Shown here piece by piece: positions 11,752 through 22,486 of a DNA stretch of 64,000 nt (position 1 is its first letter; each line of letters opens with the position of its first letter). Made by a program: the position numbers and the translations under genes. Location of the stretch: contig JAJTUQ010000003.1 in assembly GCA_021399445.1 (NCBI GenBank), forward strand, positions 5,022,001 through 5,086,000, in the 5' to 3' direction. A model generated the notes under the pieces. It ran no database searches, was not told the DNA's origin, and saw nothing but the letters and a program-made list of their open reading frames with translations. The DNA comes from Xylogone sp. PMI_703 (lineage: Eukaryota > Ascomycota > Leotiomycetes).

Positions 11752-12241
11752 GTTTACTGGTAGGGCATAAAGGCAGTAGATATTGTCATGGAAGGTTTAG
11801 CATAACTCCACTGTACTGCCTCGATTGACTTTTGTTGTATTATGAAGCGTCCTGAAATTCGAAAATTCCGCCTGATCGCCTCTATCTTGCCACTGTAGTT
11901 GTCTATAATGATAGGACTCACTCCTTACATTAACCTGTAACTAAGGCTGTTACAACAGAGCCCAGCAAGTAGAATCGACCATCACAGACAACTTTAGCGC
12001 TGACGTAGCCTATAAGCCTCTACATAAGGATTTCAAGTTATCTTTATTTCATGAGTTAGCGTCATGTCGGACTAACGGGTTTCACGCCTTTTGTGTGCAC
12101 CCGTGTTGTGCCAGGTCCGACCTTCGTCTATCAATTAGCTATTGTGATTTGGTATATCTATGCCAACGCCAGCAGAAAAGAGAATCCTGCTTTCTTAATT
12201 AATTACATTTACTACATGTTTTGCGTAGCACTGCGTAAGAG
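11752..12241. other. intergenic between convergent genes
   Basis: The 3' flanks of the carbonic anhydrase and the minus-strand WD40 gene meet here. Nothing else was recognised. Confidence 0.5.
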
Positions 12242-15200
12242 CTACGCAGACCTCCCCTTTAAAGATCGTTTCCTCTCGACCCCAGGATATTGTGCACCAC
12301 TGACCCCTAAAGCTACCCTGACCCCTTCTACGGCTTTGCTTTGATTGGCTTCCTTTGCATCACGCCTAACACCTTTCGAACTTCGGTTTGAACTCTGTCG
12401 AGAGTTGCTTTCTTTAACAAGTTTATCTAGTTCCTTCTGCTTTAGCGCCTGTCTCTCATCTGCCCGCTGGTCCCTCCAAGTACCAGGTAAGCAAGGGTGT
12501 AAACACCCTTCAAGAGGACAGCTACCACTCGAGTGCATGCTGCCCTCTTGTAACTCGGGTCCGGCATGCCAGGCCTGCATACAAGTTGTGTGCCCACCGT
12601 GTCCACAGCCAGGGCACAGCCACCATAGAGCTAATTCAACAGATGAATCATCACCATAGTCTAGATCTCCATCGACCTCTCGATGCCGACAGACAGCACA
12701 GCCATCAATTGCTTGACGGCACCGTGGACAGAACCATTCAGAGCCTGGAATCAAGGGATCATTTTCAAGAGGCTTCTGGCAGTTGGTGCAGAAGTAACCT
12801 ATTGTTACCCTTTCTTGAGCAGCCCCAAAGATGGAAGGGTAGTGAGGGACGCAGAGATTTCGTAACATAGCTGCTTCATTGAAGAGTTTCATGGTAGTTA
12901 ATCGTTGATGATACTGCTTGAGGATGGCGGTGGATTGGATCTTGTCAACAGTATTGGGTGGAAGGTAGGGTTGGAGCAAAAGTATCATAATTGATGCATT
13001 GAGACAACCAGAGAGAGTCTCAAAATTGATGCTCTGCAGGACAATTTTGCATGGATCGATTGGCGCAGGTAGAAATTCCGGGTCATCGTCCCAAGGCATG
13101 AAGTCTTCGTCGATGATCTCAGGATTCGTAGGCTTATTTTCCAAAATTGACGTGTCTTTTCTGGAATCTTCAGAGGGCTCACGGACCGCAAATACACTAT
13201 CTTGAGCTGGTTCAGATGCCTCTTGGATGTTGAAAGTAGGCGGAGAGGGTGGATCCTTAGACTTGCCGGTTGAGTTCTGGGAAGTCCCTCCACTTAAATC
13301 GGACTTGGAATGAGTATCGGCAGACTGTATATGACTGGGCGTATCAGAATCAACGCTAGATAGCTCTCGCCGAAGATGAGAAGGATATGCGCTTTCCCAG
13401 CTTGAAGCGTTAGCGTCTGATGACTTGCGGCTTAGGTGAGGCTCGCTGAAGCTATCACGAGCTGAAGCAGGCATAAATCTTGTTCCATTAGATTCGACCG
13501 AGCTAGAAAACATCTGAAAACTCTCATTTGAATCATGGCGAGCAACCTGCATTCTGCTTGGAATATCATTCTTTTTTGGGTAGTTCAGAGTTAACGGCAA
13601 CTTTCGTTGTGGCACAATAAACTCTGTTGCAAGTGGTGAGGACTCAATGCCATAGAAATCATATCCCCCCACGATTGGTGGAGGCGGCTTCTCGGGGGAT
13701 TCTGAGCGTGGTACAGGGATCGGTGTGGGCACATTCGATACTACTGGTGGTGGAAGACTGAACTCATCCTGTTCGATAAGAGGTGTTCTCATAGCCTCAG
13801 CAGCTTGCTCTACAATGCTATCGAGTACAGGGCGCACCAAAGGTGTCGCTACGTTTGATGTGCTTTCCAGCTCTTCAGAAATTATGGCTCTTGCGGCACG
13901 GTGGATAGGACTATCAACGGGAGTTCTGGAGGACGGGAGTCTCCTTGGTGTGTCCTCACCTCGGTCCAGAAGAGAAGGTGATCTTTTCGGACGCTCTTTT
14001 TCTTTAGCAATCTCTTTCTCCGTAGTTTTCTCTTTCTCCTTCTCTTTCTCTTTCTCCTTCTCTTTCTCTTTTATTTGCTCCTTGGTAACTTGCTTCTCAC
14101 TGTTGGCGGACTCCTTATCTTGATCAAGTCTTGCTTTTCTGTGGTACTCAGCTCGCCTTACGAGGAGGAGGTTTATCGTATATCCAAGAAGCCTCCAGGT
14201 TTGTGCTAAGCGATAATGACCAACAGCCTGAGCAGTTACTCCGAAATACTCTAAGGTGGAAGCTAGCCGGATACTGGGAGGCTCCAAAGATGGCGAGATA
14301 TCTCGAGAGATACGTTCCAAGTAATGATTTGAAAGATAATGATAGATAGCTTGTTTAGGTGTCGAAGGCAGGTGACCTATAGCCATGATTTGTTGAGATT
14401 TGAAAATTCCAGTTATTTTTATGGTTTCATCAAGCGACATGGGTTTCTGCTCAGTGAAGCTCAATGCTGCCGGAGGAGTAGAGCTTATCCCCTGGTTTAT
14501 TCTCGCACTATTCCGCCTTCTATGAGCTCTAACACGCCTTAATCCTAGAAAACTACCAGCAACGTCTTCTTCGGAATCGCTTCTGCTTACACTCAAAAGC
14601 TGTCCGTTAGGGCTGTGTGAGTAACTTGGACTCACATCTGCCTGGCTTACGCTTGGTCGTAGACGCTGTGGAGGTTGTCGTTCTTCAAGTAGCATCAGCG
14701 CATCGCCTCTTGAAGAAAATGCCATTGTTGACACACTGCGACGATCAAGTACGCGAGGAGCAAACGCTACGTCAGTTTGGGTAAAATATCCCTCTCTGTC
14801 AACAGTCCAGAGTAAATCTTTGGAGTTCCAGAGAAGGCCGGTGGGAGAGCTATCCCAATGATGCATTTCTTTAAAGGGCATTGTAGGTCGAGCAAGATCC
14901 CATATTTGTACAGAAGCATTCTGCGGTTTTGCAGCGTTGGTATCGTCGTAGCACACGGCCAATTGAGCGCTTCGCTGTCCATGAGCTGTTGCAGACCATG
15001 TAGCAGGCCTCCATGACACCATAGAGACGGGGGCCGGAGTAGTTAGTGACCATTTTGGTTTTTGGCCCCTTTCAGCTTTCTTTGAAAAGTCCCATACATG
15101 AACATGTTGATCCAATCCACCACTTATAAGATGCTCGCCATCTGGATGCCACTCTATTGAAAAGCAAGGACTCTGGTGAGCAGCAAATTTTAAATACGGA

Positions 15201-15910
15201 GCCGTAGGTTTCCGAAAATCCCATTTCTGAATTACCCCAGAGTCAGTTGAGCAGGCAAATTCCGTTCCATCTGCCGGTGACCACTGCACATCCCTCACAG
15301 CATCGGCATTACATTTAAATGTCTGCCAAGTGCGGAAAATAGGTCCGCTGCGCCCATTCACAGGTGGCATCCGTATATCATAGCTCTTAACTGTTCCGTC
15401 ATGGCTCGCTGAGAGCAACCAGTTACATTTATTCGGGTTGATAGCAAGTTTGTGGACTTGTCTAGAATGATCAAGGATACGCGCGACTTCAAGCCCGTCA
15501 CCAATTCTATTGAGATCATATACCGTTATTCTCCCATTACTGCCACCTGTAATTATTGTCGTATCGAGCATGCTATGCGACCACTTGACTGTTCTGATGT
15601 TAAACTGGTCGACAGTACCCGCCGACACATCACCTGAAGTTGTGAAGGAGGAAAGGACAGCTCGAAGATCAACATCTTGAGTGATACTGGATCCGTCTAT
15701 CCGTATTGTCTTGAAGACTTTTGGCCCAGCAAGCACAGCATGCTGCCCATCTGGCGATCTATCCAGGGATACAATAGGCGCATCAGCTGAGAAGGCTGTG
15801 TTTTGCGACGCGTTCGGTCGAAGCTGTGGAGAATCCACCAAGCTGCTATCCAGAATCTCGTTGTCAAGATGCTGACCTAACAGCTTTCTCATTATTTTTC
15901 CCTTATTCAT
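12242..15910 (-). CDS. RTC1: WD40-RING protein Rtc1/WDR24, SEA/GATOR2 subunit
   Basis: Intronless, 1222 aa from the first ATG at 15910; the open frame continues upstream only from a GTG. The N-terminal third (about residues 40-420) holds WD40 blades, including LLSASHDGTVKSYDIR and LISGGLDQHVHVWDF. The middle is low complexity and Ser/Pro-rich. The last about 150 residues hold a Cys/His zinc domain (CTNCQKPL, CPRCRQAIDGCAVCRH, CPGCGHGGH) ending in CPLEGCLHPCLPG. This order matches Rtc1/WDR24. In that family the protein sits in the vacuole-associated SEACAT/GATOR2 complex, which opposes the TORC1-inhibiting GATOR1 branch, coupling amino-acid supply to growth. A Lys-Glu run encoded by the microsatellite at about 14000-14080 sits in the linker. 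It is divergent from TYW1. Confidence 0.9.
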   Translation of the reverse strand: MNKGKIMRKLLGQHLDNEILDSSLVDSPQLRPNASQNTAFSADAPIVSLDRSPDGQHAVLAGPKVFKTIRIDGSSITQDVDLRAVLSSFTTSGDVSAGTVDQFNIRTVKWSHSMLDTTIITGGSNGRITVYDLNRIGDGLEVARILDHSRQVHKLAINPNKCNWLLSASHDGTVKSYDIRMPPVNGRSGPIFRTWQTFKCNADAVRDVQWSPADGTEFACSTDSGVIQKWDFRKPTAPYLKFAAHQSPCFSIEWHPDGEHLISGGLDQHVHVWDFSKKAERGQKPKWSLTTPAPVSMVSWRPATWSATAHGQRSAQLAVCYDDTNAAKPQNASVQIWDLARPTMPFKEMHHWDSSPTGLLWNSKDLLWTVDREGYFTQTDVAFAPRVLDRRSVSTMAFSSRGDALMLLEERQPPQRLRPSVSQADVSPSYSHSPNGQLLSVSRSDSEEDVAGSFLGLRRVRAHRRRNSARINQGISSTPPAALSFTEQKPMSLDETIKITGIFKSQQIMAIGHLPSTPKQAIYHYLSNHYLERISRDISPSLEPPSIRLASTLEYFGVTAQAVGHYRLAQTWRLLGYTINLLLVRRAEYHRKARLDQDKESANSEKQVTKEQIKEKEKEKEKEKEKEKTTEKEIAKEKERPKRSPSLLDRGEDTPRRLPSSRTPVDSPIHRAARAIISEELESTSNVATPLVRPVLDSIVEQAAEAMRTPLIEQDEFSLPPPVVSNVPTPIPVPRSESPEKPPPPIVGGYDFYGIESSPLATEFIVPQRKLPLTLNYPKKNDIPSRMQVARHDSNESFQMFSSSVESNGTRFMPASARDSFSEPHLSRKSSDANASSWESAYPSHLRRELSSVDSDTPSHIQSADTHSKSDLSGGTSQNSTGKSKDPPSPPTFNIQEASEPAQDSVFAVREPSEDSRKDTSILENKPTNPEIIDEDFMPWDDDPEFLPAPIDPCKIVLQSINFETLSGCLNASIMILLLQPYLPPNTVDKIQSTAILKQYHQRLTTMKLFNEAAMLRNLCVPHYPSIFGAAQERVTIGYFCTNCQKPLENDPLIPGSEWFCPRCRQAIDGCAVCRHREVDGDLDYGDDSSVELALWWLCPGCGHGGHTTCMQAWHAGPELQEGSMHSSGSCPLEGCLHPCLPGTWRDQRADERQALKQKELDKLVKESNSRQSSNRSSKGVRRDAKEANQSKAVEGVRVALGVSGAQYPGVERKRSLKGRSA
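14020..14078. repeat. CTTTCT-type microsatellite encoding a Lys-Glu run
   Basis: Repeated TCTTTC/TCTCCT units on the plus strand translate on the minus strand to about ten alternating Lys-Glu pairs within the RTC1 linker. The unit preserves frame, so length change would alter only linker length. Confidence 0.8.
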
Positions 15911-16484
15911 TATGGGGGACCATAACAAATTCACGGAGGCATCTTTAACAGAGCTTGAGCCTGCTTAGTTGATGTCATGTCAGTGACAAGTGTGGTCCAA
16001 AGTAGTATTTTGCCAGATTAACATCCTTGACCGCTTCCAAATTTGGCACGAAAACTGGAAGCTCGTTGATTGGCTGACGGACAAAGACCCTCCAGTTTCT
16101 CCAGTTCAACAAATACCGGCACTCTCAAAATTGAAATCATGATTTTTATAAGGATGGAGTGTAGCAATACTCAGTATCTACTGGTACTATTCTAATAAGA
16201 CAGCTTACACCAAAGGGTTATTCTCAGAAGCGCACGTGGAGACTCACCTTCCGGCACCGGCGTTACGTGTTCCCGCTGCCGGAAACCCCACCACGAAACT
16301 TTCCCCTCGATGATTGGAAATAATCCGTTCAAAGTGGTCGCAAAGTACATTTACTGTACTGTACGCAATTAATATGGCGTACAATGGATATACGCAGGTA
16401 TATCAATGGCGTCTCAATGAAGGTGGATGATTTGCCCATAAAATTTCTCCATTCTTCAAGCACTAATTCTAAGTGATAGATGTC
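15911..16484. promoter_or_regulatory. bidirectional promoter RTC1/TYW1
   Basis: 574 bp separate two divergent start codons. A perfect 8-bp inverted repeat TTCCGGCA (16249-16256) and TGCCGGAA (16277-16284) spans a 20-nt spacer. A CACGTG is at 16233-16238. CGG-type inverted half-sites are the usual form of Zn2Cys6 binding sites, so a regulator dimer could bind here (inference). Confidence 0.4.
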
Positions 16485-18749
16485 ATGTCGCTGTGGCACC
16501 TTTATCGAATCCCTATTATCCTCCTGACCTTTGCTGTGCTGGTTACCCTTCGTACTTACTTACATTTTCGATATCCCAAAGATAAACCAAGTTACCTGCC
16601 GCTGATCCCTGCTTCGAAAGAGTTTCTTGTCGAAGAGAGAACTTCCCCCAAGCCAGTTGAGAAGCCGACGCAGGCAGTCAAAGCCCCGAGAAGAATAGTT
16701 GGCGGGATCAAGAAGCGGAAGTCATCGGAAGAAGTGATAGAGACAGGGTATAAGAAGATACAAGTTATCATTTTCTTCTCTTCCTTGACTGGCACCACCG
16801 AGAAGGCTGCTAGAGAGCTACAGGCAACCCTGGGTCAGGAATTACCCTCATCAACTTTCTCAGATACGCAACTGCTCGACCTCTCCTATATTGATTATGA
16901 CGACTATTTCATAACCCCTCCAAAAGGAGACGGCACTACGCGACTATTTTACCTTGTGCTTATGCCGACATACAACATTGACTCGATCCTCGACAACTTC
17001 TTGGAACATCTGCAAGAGACCCATAATGATTTCCGGATTGATACTGCTCCGTTATCACCATTGCTCGGATATTCTGTCTTTGGATTTGGAGATCGAGAGG
17101 GATGGCCAACAGAGGAAGAAGGATTCTGTTCTCAAGCAAGGGATGCTGATAAGTGGATGGCCAAATTGACTGCTAAAAAGAGGGCATATCCTTTAGGAAT
17201 GGGTGACCCTAAGGTTGACGCTAAGGCACGTTTAAATGAATGGAGAGAAGGCATAAAGGATGTCCTTGCACAGATTGCTGCAACAGGAAGTTTGGGAGAA
17301 GGAGTTGTCGGAAGCGGGGATTCTGTCGAAAGCGATGATGAAGGCGTATCTGATGGCGAGGGCGGGATATTCGACGGTGAATCCACCTCACCACAACAGA
17401 AATCAAGTAAGAAAGACGATATGAACGATTTAGAAGACCTTGGTCGCAGTATCGAAAACACTTCAACTTCTAAAACCACCGACTCATCGGGACCCTTGGA
17501 AGTGGATTTCACATCATATAGCAAGAAGCCGAAGCCATCGCCATCAACAGTAGTGAAGGAAATGGTACCAAAATCCTCTCCAACATACGCAGCTCTTACC
17601 AAACAGGGATACTCCATTGTGGGCTCTCACTCCGGTGTGAAGATCTGCAGATGGACAAAATCCGCCCTACGAGGACGAGGGTCTTGCTATAAATACTCCT
17701 TCTATGGAATAGCATCCCACCAGTGTATGGAAACCACGCCATCTCTATCTTGTTCAAACAAATGCGTCTTCTGCTGGCGACATGGGACCAATCCAGTCGG
17801 AACAACTTGGCGTTGGGTCGTGGATCCTCCAGAGATGATATTCGAAGGAGTTAAAGCCGGACACTATCAAAAGATCAAAATGATGCGTGGCGTACCAGGT
17901 GTACGAGCGGAACGTTTTGCAGAAGCGATGAGAATAAGGCATTGTGCCTTGAGCTTGGTTGGAGAACCCATCTTCTATCCTCACATCAATGAATTCACAG
18001 CAATGCTTCATAAAGAACACATCTCCTCCTTTCTCGTTTGCAATGCACAACATCCAGAACAACTTGCAGCCCTTAAGCAGGTAACCCAACTCTACGTCAG
18101 TATCGATGCGTCGAATCGGGACTCTTTGCGAAAAATAGACCGTCCTCTTCACCGAGACTTTTGGGAGCGTTTTCAGCGATGCCTTGATATACTGCGTGAA
18201 AAGCGCTTCCAACAGCGGACGGTATTCCGCCTGACCCTCGTCAAGGGGTTTAACATCGAAGACGAAGTTGAGGGGTACGCAGACCTCGTTGAAAAGGGGC
18301 TTCCTTGCTTTGTGGAAGTCAAAGGTGTGACTTACTGCGGTACCTCCTCGAGTGCTGGTGCAGGCCTCACCATGCAAAATGTCCCATTCTATGAAGAAGT
18401 GTGCGCCTTTGTCGAAGCTCTCAATGCAACACTTGTGAGAAGAGGGCTAGCATATGGTATTGCAGCCGAGCACGCACATAGTTGCTGCATACTTATTGCG
18501 AGCGAGAGGTTCAAGGTCGATGGCAAGTGGCACACGAGGATTGATTACGACAAGTTCTTCGAGTGCCTCGAGAGTGGACAGGAATTCGGTCCGGAAGATT
18601 ATATAGGCCCTGAGACACCGGAGTGGGCCACCTGGGGCCATGGGGGATTTGATCCTAGGGACGAGAGGGTCCATCGAAAGGGAAAGAATAAGACACCTTT
18701 GACGCAAGACTCCCAGGATCGGGAGGGGGCAGCACTGATTGAAATATAA
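16485..18749 (+). CDS. TYW1: tRNA 4-demethylwyosine synthase TYW1
   Basis: 754 aa from the first ATG at 16485; the frame extends to a GTG at 16473. An N-terminal transmembrane helix (residues about 8-25) is followed by a flavodoxin-like domain (FFSSLTGTTEKAA, LMPTYNIDS) at about 95-270. An acidic Ser-rich linker follows. The radical-SAM domain carries the [4Fe-4S] motif C423-x3-C427-x2-C430 (CSNKCVFCWRHG) and continues to the wyosine-base-formation region near the end. TYW1 condenses N1-methylguanosine at tRNA-Phe position 37 with pyruvate to give the tricyclic imG-14 base, step two of wybutosine synthesis. All key residues are present and the length is normal. An ER anchor is usual in fungal and yeast TYW1. 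Confidence 0.94.
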   Translation: MSLWHLYRIPIILLTFAVLVTLRTYLHFRYPKDKPSYLPLIPASKEFLVEERTSPKPVEKPTQAVKAPRRIVGGIKKRKSSEEVIETGYKKIQVIIFFSSLTGTTEKAARELQATLGQELPSSTFSDTQLLDLSYIDYDDYFITPPKGDGTTRLFYLVLMPTYNIDSILDNFLEHLQETHNDFRIDTAPLSPLLGYSVFGFGDREGWPTEEEGFCSQARDADKWMAKLTAKKRAYPLGMGDPKVDAKARLNEWREGIKDVLAQIAATGSLGEGVVGSGDSVESDDEGVSDGEGGIFDGESTSPQQKSSKKDDMNDLEDLGRSIENTSTSKTTDSSGPLEVDFTSYSKKPKPSPSTVVKEMVPKSSPTYAALTKQGYSIVGSHSGVKICRWTKSALRGRGSCYKYSFYGIASHQCMETTPSLSCSNKCVFCWRHGTNPVGTTWRWVVDPPEMIFEGVKAGHYQKIKMMRGVPGVRAERFAEAMRIRHCALSLVGEPIFYPHINEFTAMLHKEHISSFLVCNAQHPEQLAALKQVTQLYVSIDASNRDSLRKIDRPLHRDFWERFQRCLDILREKRFQQRTVFRLTLVKGFNIEDEVEGYADLVEKGLPCFVEVKGVTYCGTSSSAGAGLTMQNVPFYEEVCAFVEALNATLVRRGLAYGIAAEHAHSCCILIASERFKVDGKWHTRIDYDKFFECLESGQEFGPEDYIGPETPEWATWGHGGFDPRDERVHRKGKNKTPLTQDSQDREGAALIEI

Positions 18750-19299
18750 GATAGAATTAATAAAAAAGTTGAACCATTGAACCAATCCGTTTTCCAACAG
18801 AGTCTACAATAGACCAATAGTCGATCTGGTCCTCATGAATCGGAAAGTTGACCTAAAACGCACATAAACATCTCGCCACTTTTCAAGTATAAATTTTAAT
18901 ACTATGCACTACCTGTAAAACTATCCCGGAAAGACCTCATGTATATGTGATGAACCAGCTAACAAAGTGTGTAAAAACGCCGAAAATCATATTACACGGA
19001 TGCATGAAAGCTTCGCCCAAAACCCCCCCTTCATCAAAAACAATATCATCAAAATCTGACGTGGTATCATTCAATTTATTCGGAAAAAAAACCGACTCAC
19101 TCGCGCCTCCTGATCTTGTTTTCCAGGGAAGAGGGGAGAAAAATACCAAACACCAACGCATTTATTACATGAAGCCCATAATCGTCCGGCAACCGGGTCA
19201 TAGATAGAACGCACCGCTTTCTGTGCCGAATACAGAAAAAAATACTCCGTTTTGTAGAGGCAGAATCCATTGCATAAGGGAGGAAGAATTCAACCATGT
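18750..19299. other. intergenic between convergent genes
   Basis: The 3' flanks of TYW1 and the minus-strand unknown gene. No further feature was recognised. Confidence 0.5.
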
Positions 19300-20617
19300 C
19301 TATGCGACCACGCTTCTCATCCCTGCGCCCCATTTAAAGCGTCTTAGACCTCCTCGAGCGACCTCCCGACCACAGCTTCCAGATCCATCGGGTATAGATG
19401 ACCCGTTGAGTCCACTCAACGTCTCCTGGCGTCCGACTTCTCTTCCAATCACATATCCAGCACCGAAACCAACAACGCTGACAAGCACCATAACGCCAGC
19501 CCCCACCATCCACGTCATCAGTGTAGGAGATATCATTATTGTAGTGTCTTCCACTTGTGCTGTTTTCTTCTTTTTGATAGCACGAGATTGCTGGTTTGAG
19601 GTAGCCTTAGTATTTGCTGAGACTTTTCTTTTCCCTTTTTCTTCATGAGAATCTGGCGAGGTTCTTGATCTTCGCGCATTTGTAACTGGTGAATCAGAAG
19701 GGTTTGCACCGTCATGAGCGAGTTCGGATTCTGGTATCATACGAATTTCCATGTTTGGCGCGTTTGTAGGGCGGTTCGCAGTCGCCTCGAGAGGGGTTGA
19801 ATGGGACCTGTAGTGTGTTGGTTGCTTAGGCAGTCCACGAGCGGCTGCCGCACATGACAGAAGCGTAGTGAGACTTGCACGGAGCGCTTCATCATGATCG
19901 GCGTGGACGTTCGGAGAGTGAGAGGTTGGCTGATAGGTCCGTGATCGCGGGTAAGTAGGTCGGGAGGAAGTTTGGAAAGCTTGAGTGCGCGTATGTTGCG
20001 AACCAGTTGGTTGTCTAGAGGCAGCCGCGCTTTGCGAAGATGGGGGATGAGAGAAGGCATTAGGCTGAGGTCTGAAAGTTGGCTCGTTCGAGACCATGCC
20101 CAGAGCTGTCGCATTCTCGTCATTATCATCATCCGACTCCGACTCCGCATCATATGGCTGTGGAACTGATGGTGGAAAGTGAGGAATCGAGAGGTTGTCG
20201 GAGTTGCTCAGCACGCGATCAGAGTCACTACTTTCGCTCTCTTCATATTCTTCCTGGCTGCTAGTACTTTCGGTTTCGGATGCGACTACTCGGCGGGACG
20301 ACGAATTCCCCTGTGGTCTTCTACGCAGACGATCATTCTGGACTCGCAAGCCGGTCGTGACAATCTCCTCGCCGATGGACGATAAGGAGGAAGATGACGG
20401 CTGTGAAGCTATCTCCACCCAGGAATCTGCGCACCGAGTTAGTTACTGAAAGAGCGTTAGCAGTAATTAAGACTAGAGATTGCTTACCATCGTTCCTCTC
20501 TCGCTGCGGAATGCCTGCGGGTTGCATTGCGAGGTTGGTGTCCTGTGCACTTCTTCGACTGGTTGTTGGCGATGCACCAGGGGCAAGGCCACGACGTTGC
20601 TGGTAAGAGGATGACAT
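19300..20617 (-). CDS. hypothetical Ser-rich protein with C-terminal membrane helix
   Basis: Complement(join(19300..20426,20488..20617)), 418 aa; the intron has a GTAAGC donor and a GCAG acceptor and restores NDDSWVEIAS. I do not recognise the family. Most of the protein is low-complexity, rich in Ser, Thr, Pro and Gln, with an acidic patch (YDAESESDDDNDENAT). Near the end a basic stretch (KKKK) precedes one strongly hydrophobic segment at about residues 348-372 with a small-residue GxGxxxG-like pattern, then a Gly/Arg-rich tail. This layout suggests a single-pass or tail-anchored membrane protein with a long cytosolic N-terminus. Function is unknown. Confidence 0.72.
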
Positions 20618-22486
20618 AGCGACGTTTTATGCTCTTAAACCTGCACAAACACAATAATGAAGCAGGGCGGTGTATAAATAAAAAGAAGTGGATTTAAATT
20701 ATGCACGAGATGCTGTTGTGACGTAGAGAGGAGCGAGGAAGGAGATGTCGCAGCTAAAGAGCGCGTCTAGTATCGAGCGTTTGGTTTCCCAAGAGAGAAC
20801 AAATAAGTTTCCTGCGCTTTCGCTAGTCCTTTGCTATTACAGAAGATTGAAGATGGGATTTGAGGATATTCAAGAGCGCCTGCTGCACAATTACAACAAG
20901 GCGTGGCATCTGGGAAGTCGAATGTAAGCGATGGATTTCCCCGCAAGCACTGAGATAAGGTAAACGACGTCGTCCAGCGATCAGTGCGATCACCTTGAGG
21001 CAGGAGATGAGGAGGATCAAATAGCAGAGGAGGAAGCCAAGAAGGAGAAGCAGTTGAGCCAGCGACTCCCTTCTTTCCTTGCTTTGTCGATGGAAGGAAG
21101 AGTTGTCAGGCTGGATTGGGGACGAGATGCGCAACCCGGCTGGTGCAACTCACGTGCGCCTGCATCGGCTGAGCTCAGCTGCAGTTCGAAGCTTTTTCTG
21201 AGCCTCAGGCAACCACAATGCATGAAAGAGAGTGAGCTGATGCCATGGTGCAGATGAAACATCGTTCCTCACCATGACATGACTATCTGGCAGTGGTGAT
21301 AAGGTTAGGCGCTTCTTGCACGACAACTGGTTTCATTGTCCCACCATGCACCCTTTCAGGTTTCTGCAATGCAATACAAATGCTGGCGTGCAAGTAATAC
21401 GAATGCTCTCTACCTTGCTTGTACGGAGTATCATAATGCTCGATGGCATTGCCGGACCTGGCGAGCATCAAAGCTATCTTCTGCGATATCTGTCTTTTCG
21501 TATTTCGCTGTTGTTGGTTTAGTAATGAATTGCCTAAATATACATCGATTGACCAATACTGATCACAATTACCCTCTGATTGAAGTTGTAGATGCGCGTG
21601 ATGCTTCTGTTGGATCTTCGCAGGTGCTTAAAGTTGACTAGGATTTGTTACCTGTGGACACTGTTACTCTGAAGCTCAGTATAACTACAGCGCTAATATC
21701 CTAGAAATCACCGAAGTTACAGGCACCTTCAGGCTCAGGCGGGCCAGAGTGATCGGTGCATCCATAGCAAGTGCTCTGTCACTGTATCAACCGATAACAT
21801 CAATCTAGGGGAGCTTTGAGTCGGGAGCATTACGAAATAATAGATTCTGTTTGCATTGATGCCTACCAATCTTCGTACGTCTTTGTCTCTTTGCACACGC
21901 ATCTCTGCGTCTCACTCGCTCGCAGCTGATCGCGTGGCCTGCCTCAGCCTGCGAGAACGAATGACCATAGCCGCACGAGGCCAAATCTCCGGCTGACCCC
22001 TCCAAAGAATAGCCCAGTATGAGGCTGTGGCAAGTGCTAGCCAAATACGCACTGCTTTATGTGATGATCAAAAGAAAGAATAAAAATACAACGCGCTGAA
22101 GCCATATCACAATTGTTGTAAGCCCCAGGCTGAGTGCATGTACTAAAGGACGGGATCTGTAAAAGAACATAGGCTGGCCTGGATTCGCAGTATTGACTCT
22201 AAGGCGGGCTTGGCGGCCACCAAAGACACGGCCCCTATCCCTACATATGTATATAATTATAGAACCATGGAGAGTGTGGTAGAGTTCGAATTGATCATGA
22301 ATCGATATTCTCGGCTCTAAATGCTGAAAGCTTAGAGAAACCAGTCGAGTTTGACTAGCTGTATCGCAAAACGTCGACAAAGAGTGACGGTACCGCCTCT
22401 TCTGATCTGATAGAATACGAAGTGTCTGAAATGTTGTATTTCGGGTATATACAAATAATATCACAAAACTGATCCTCGAGCCTTGG
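20618..22486. other. 1.9-kb intergenic region, nothing recognised
   Basis: Several short open frames occur, but none has a domain, a plausible intron extension or a signal peptide. The region probably contains the promoter of the upstream minus-strand gene and the 3' flank of ALG6. A non-coding transcript cannot be excluded. Confidence 0.4.

Noticed and set aside
22057..22464. 135-codon minus-strand ORF after ALG6
   Set aside because: No domain, and it lies in the ALG6 3' flank.
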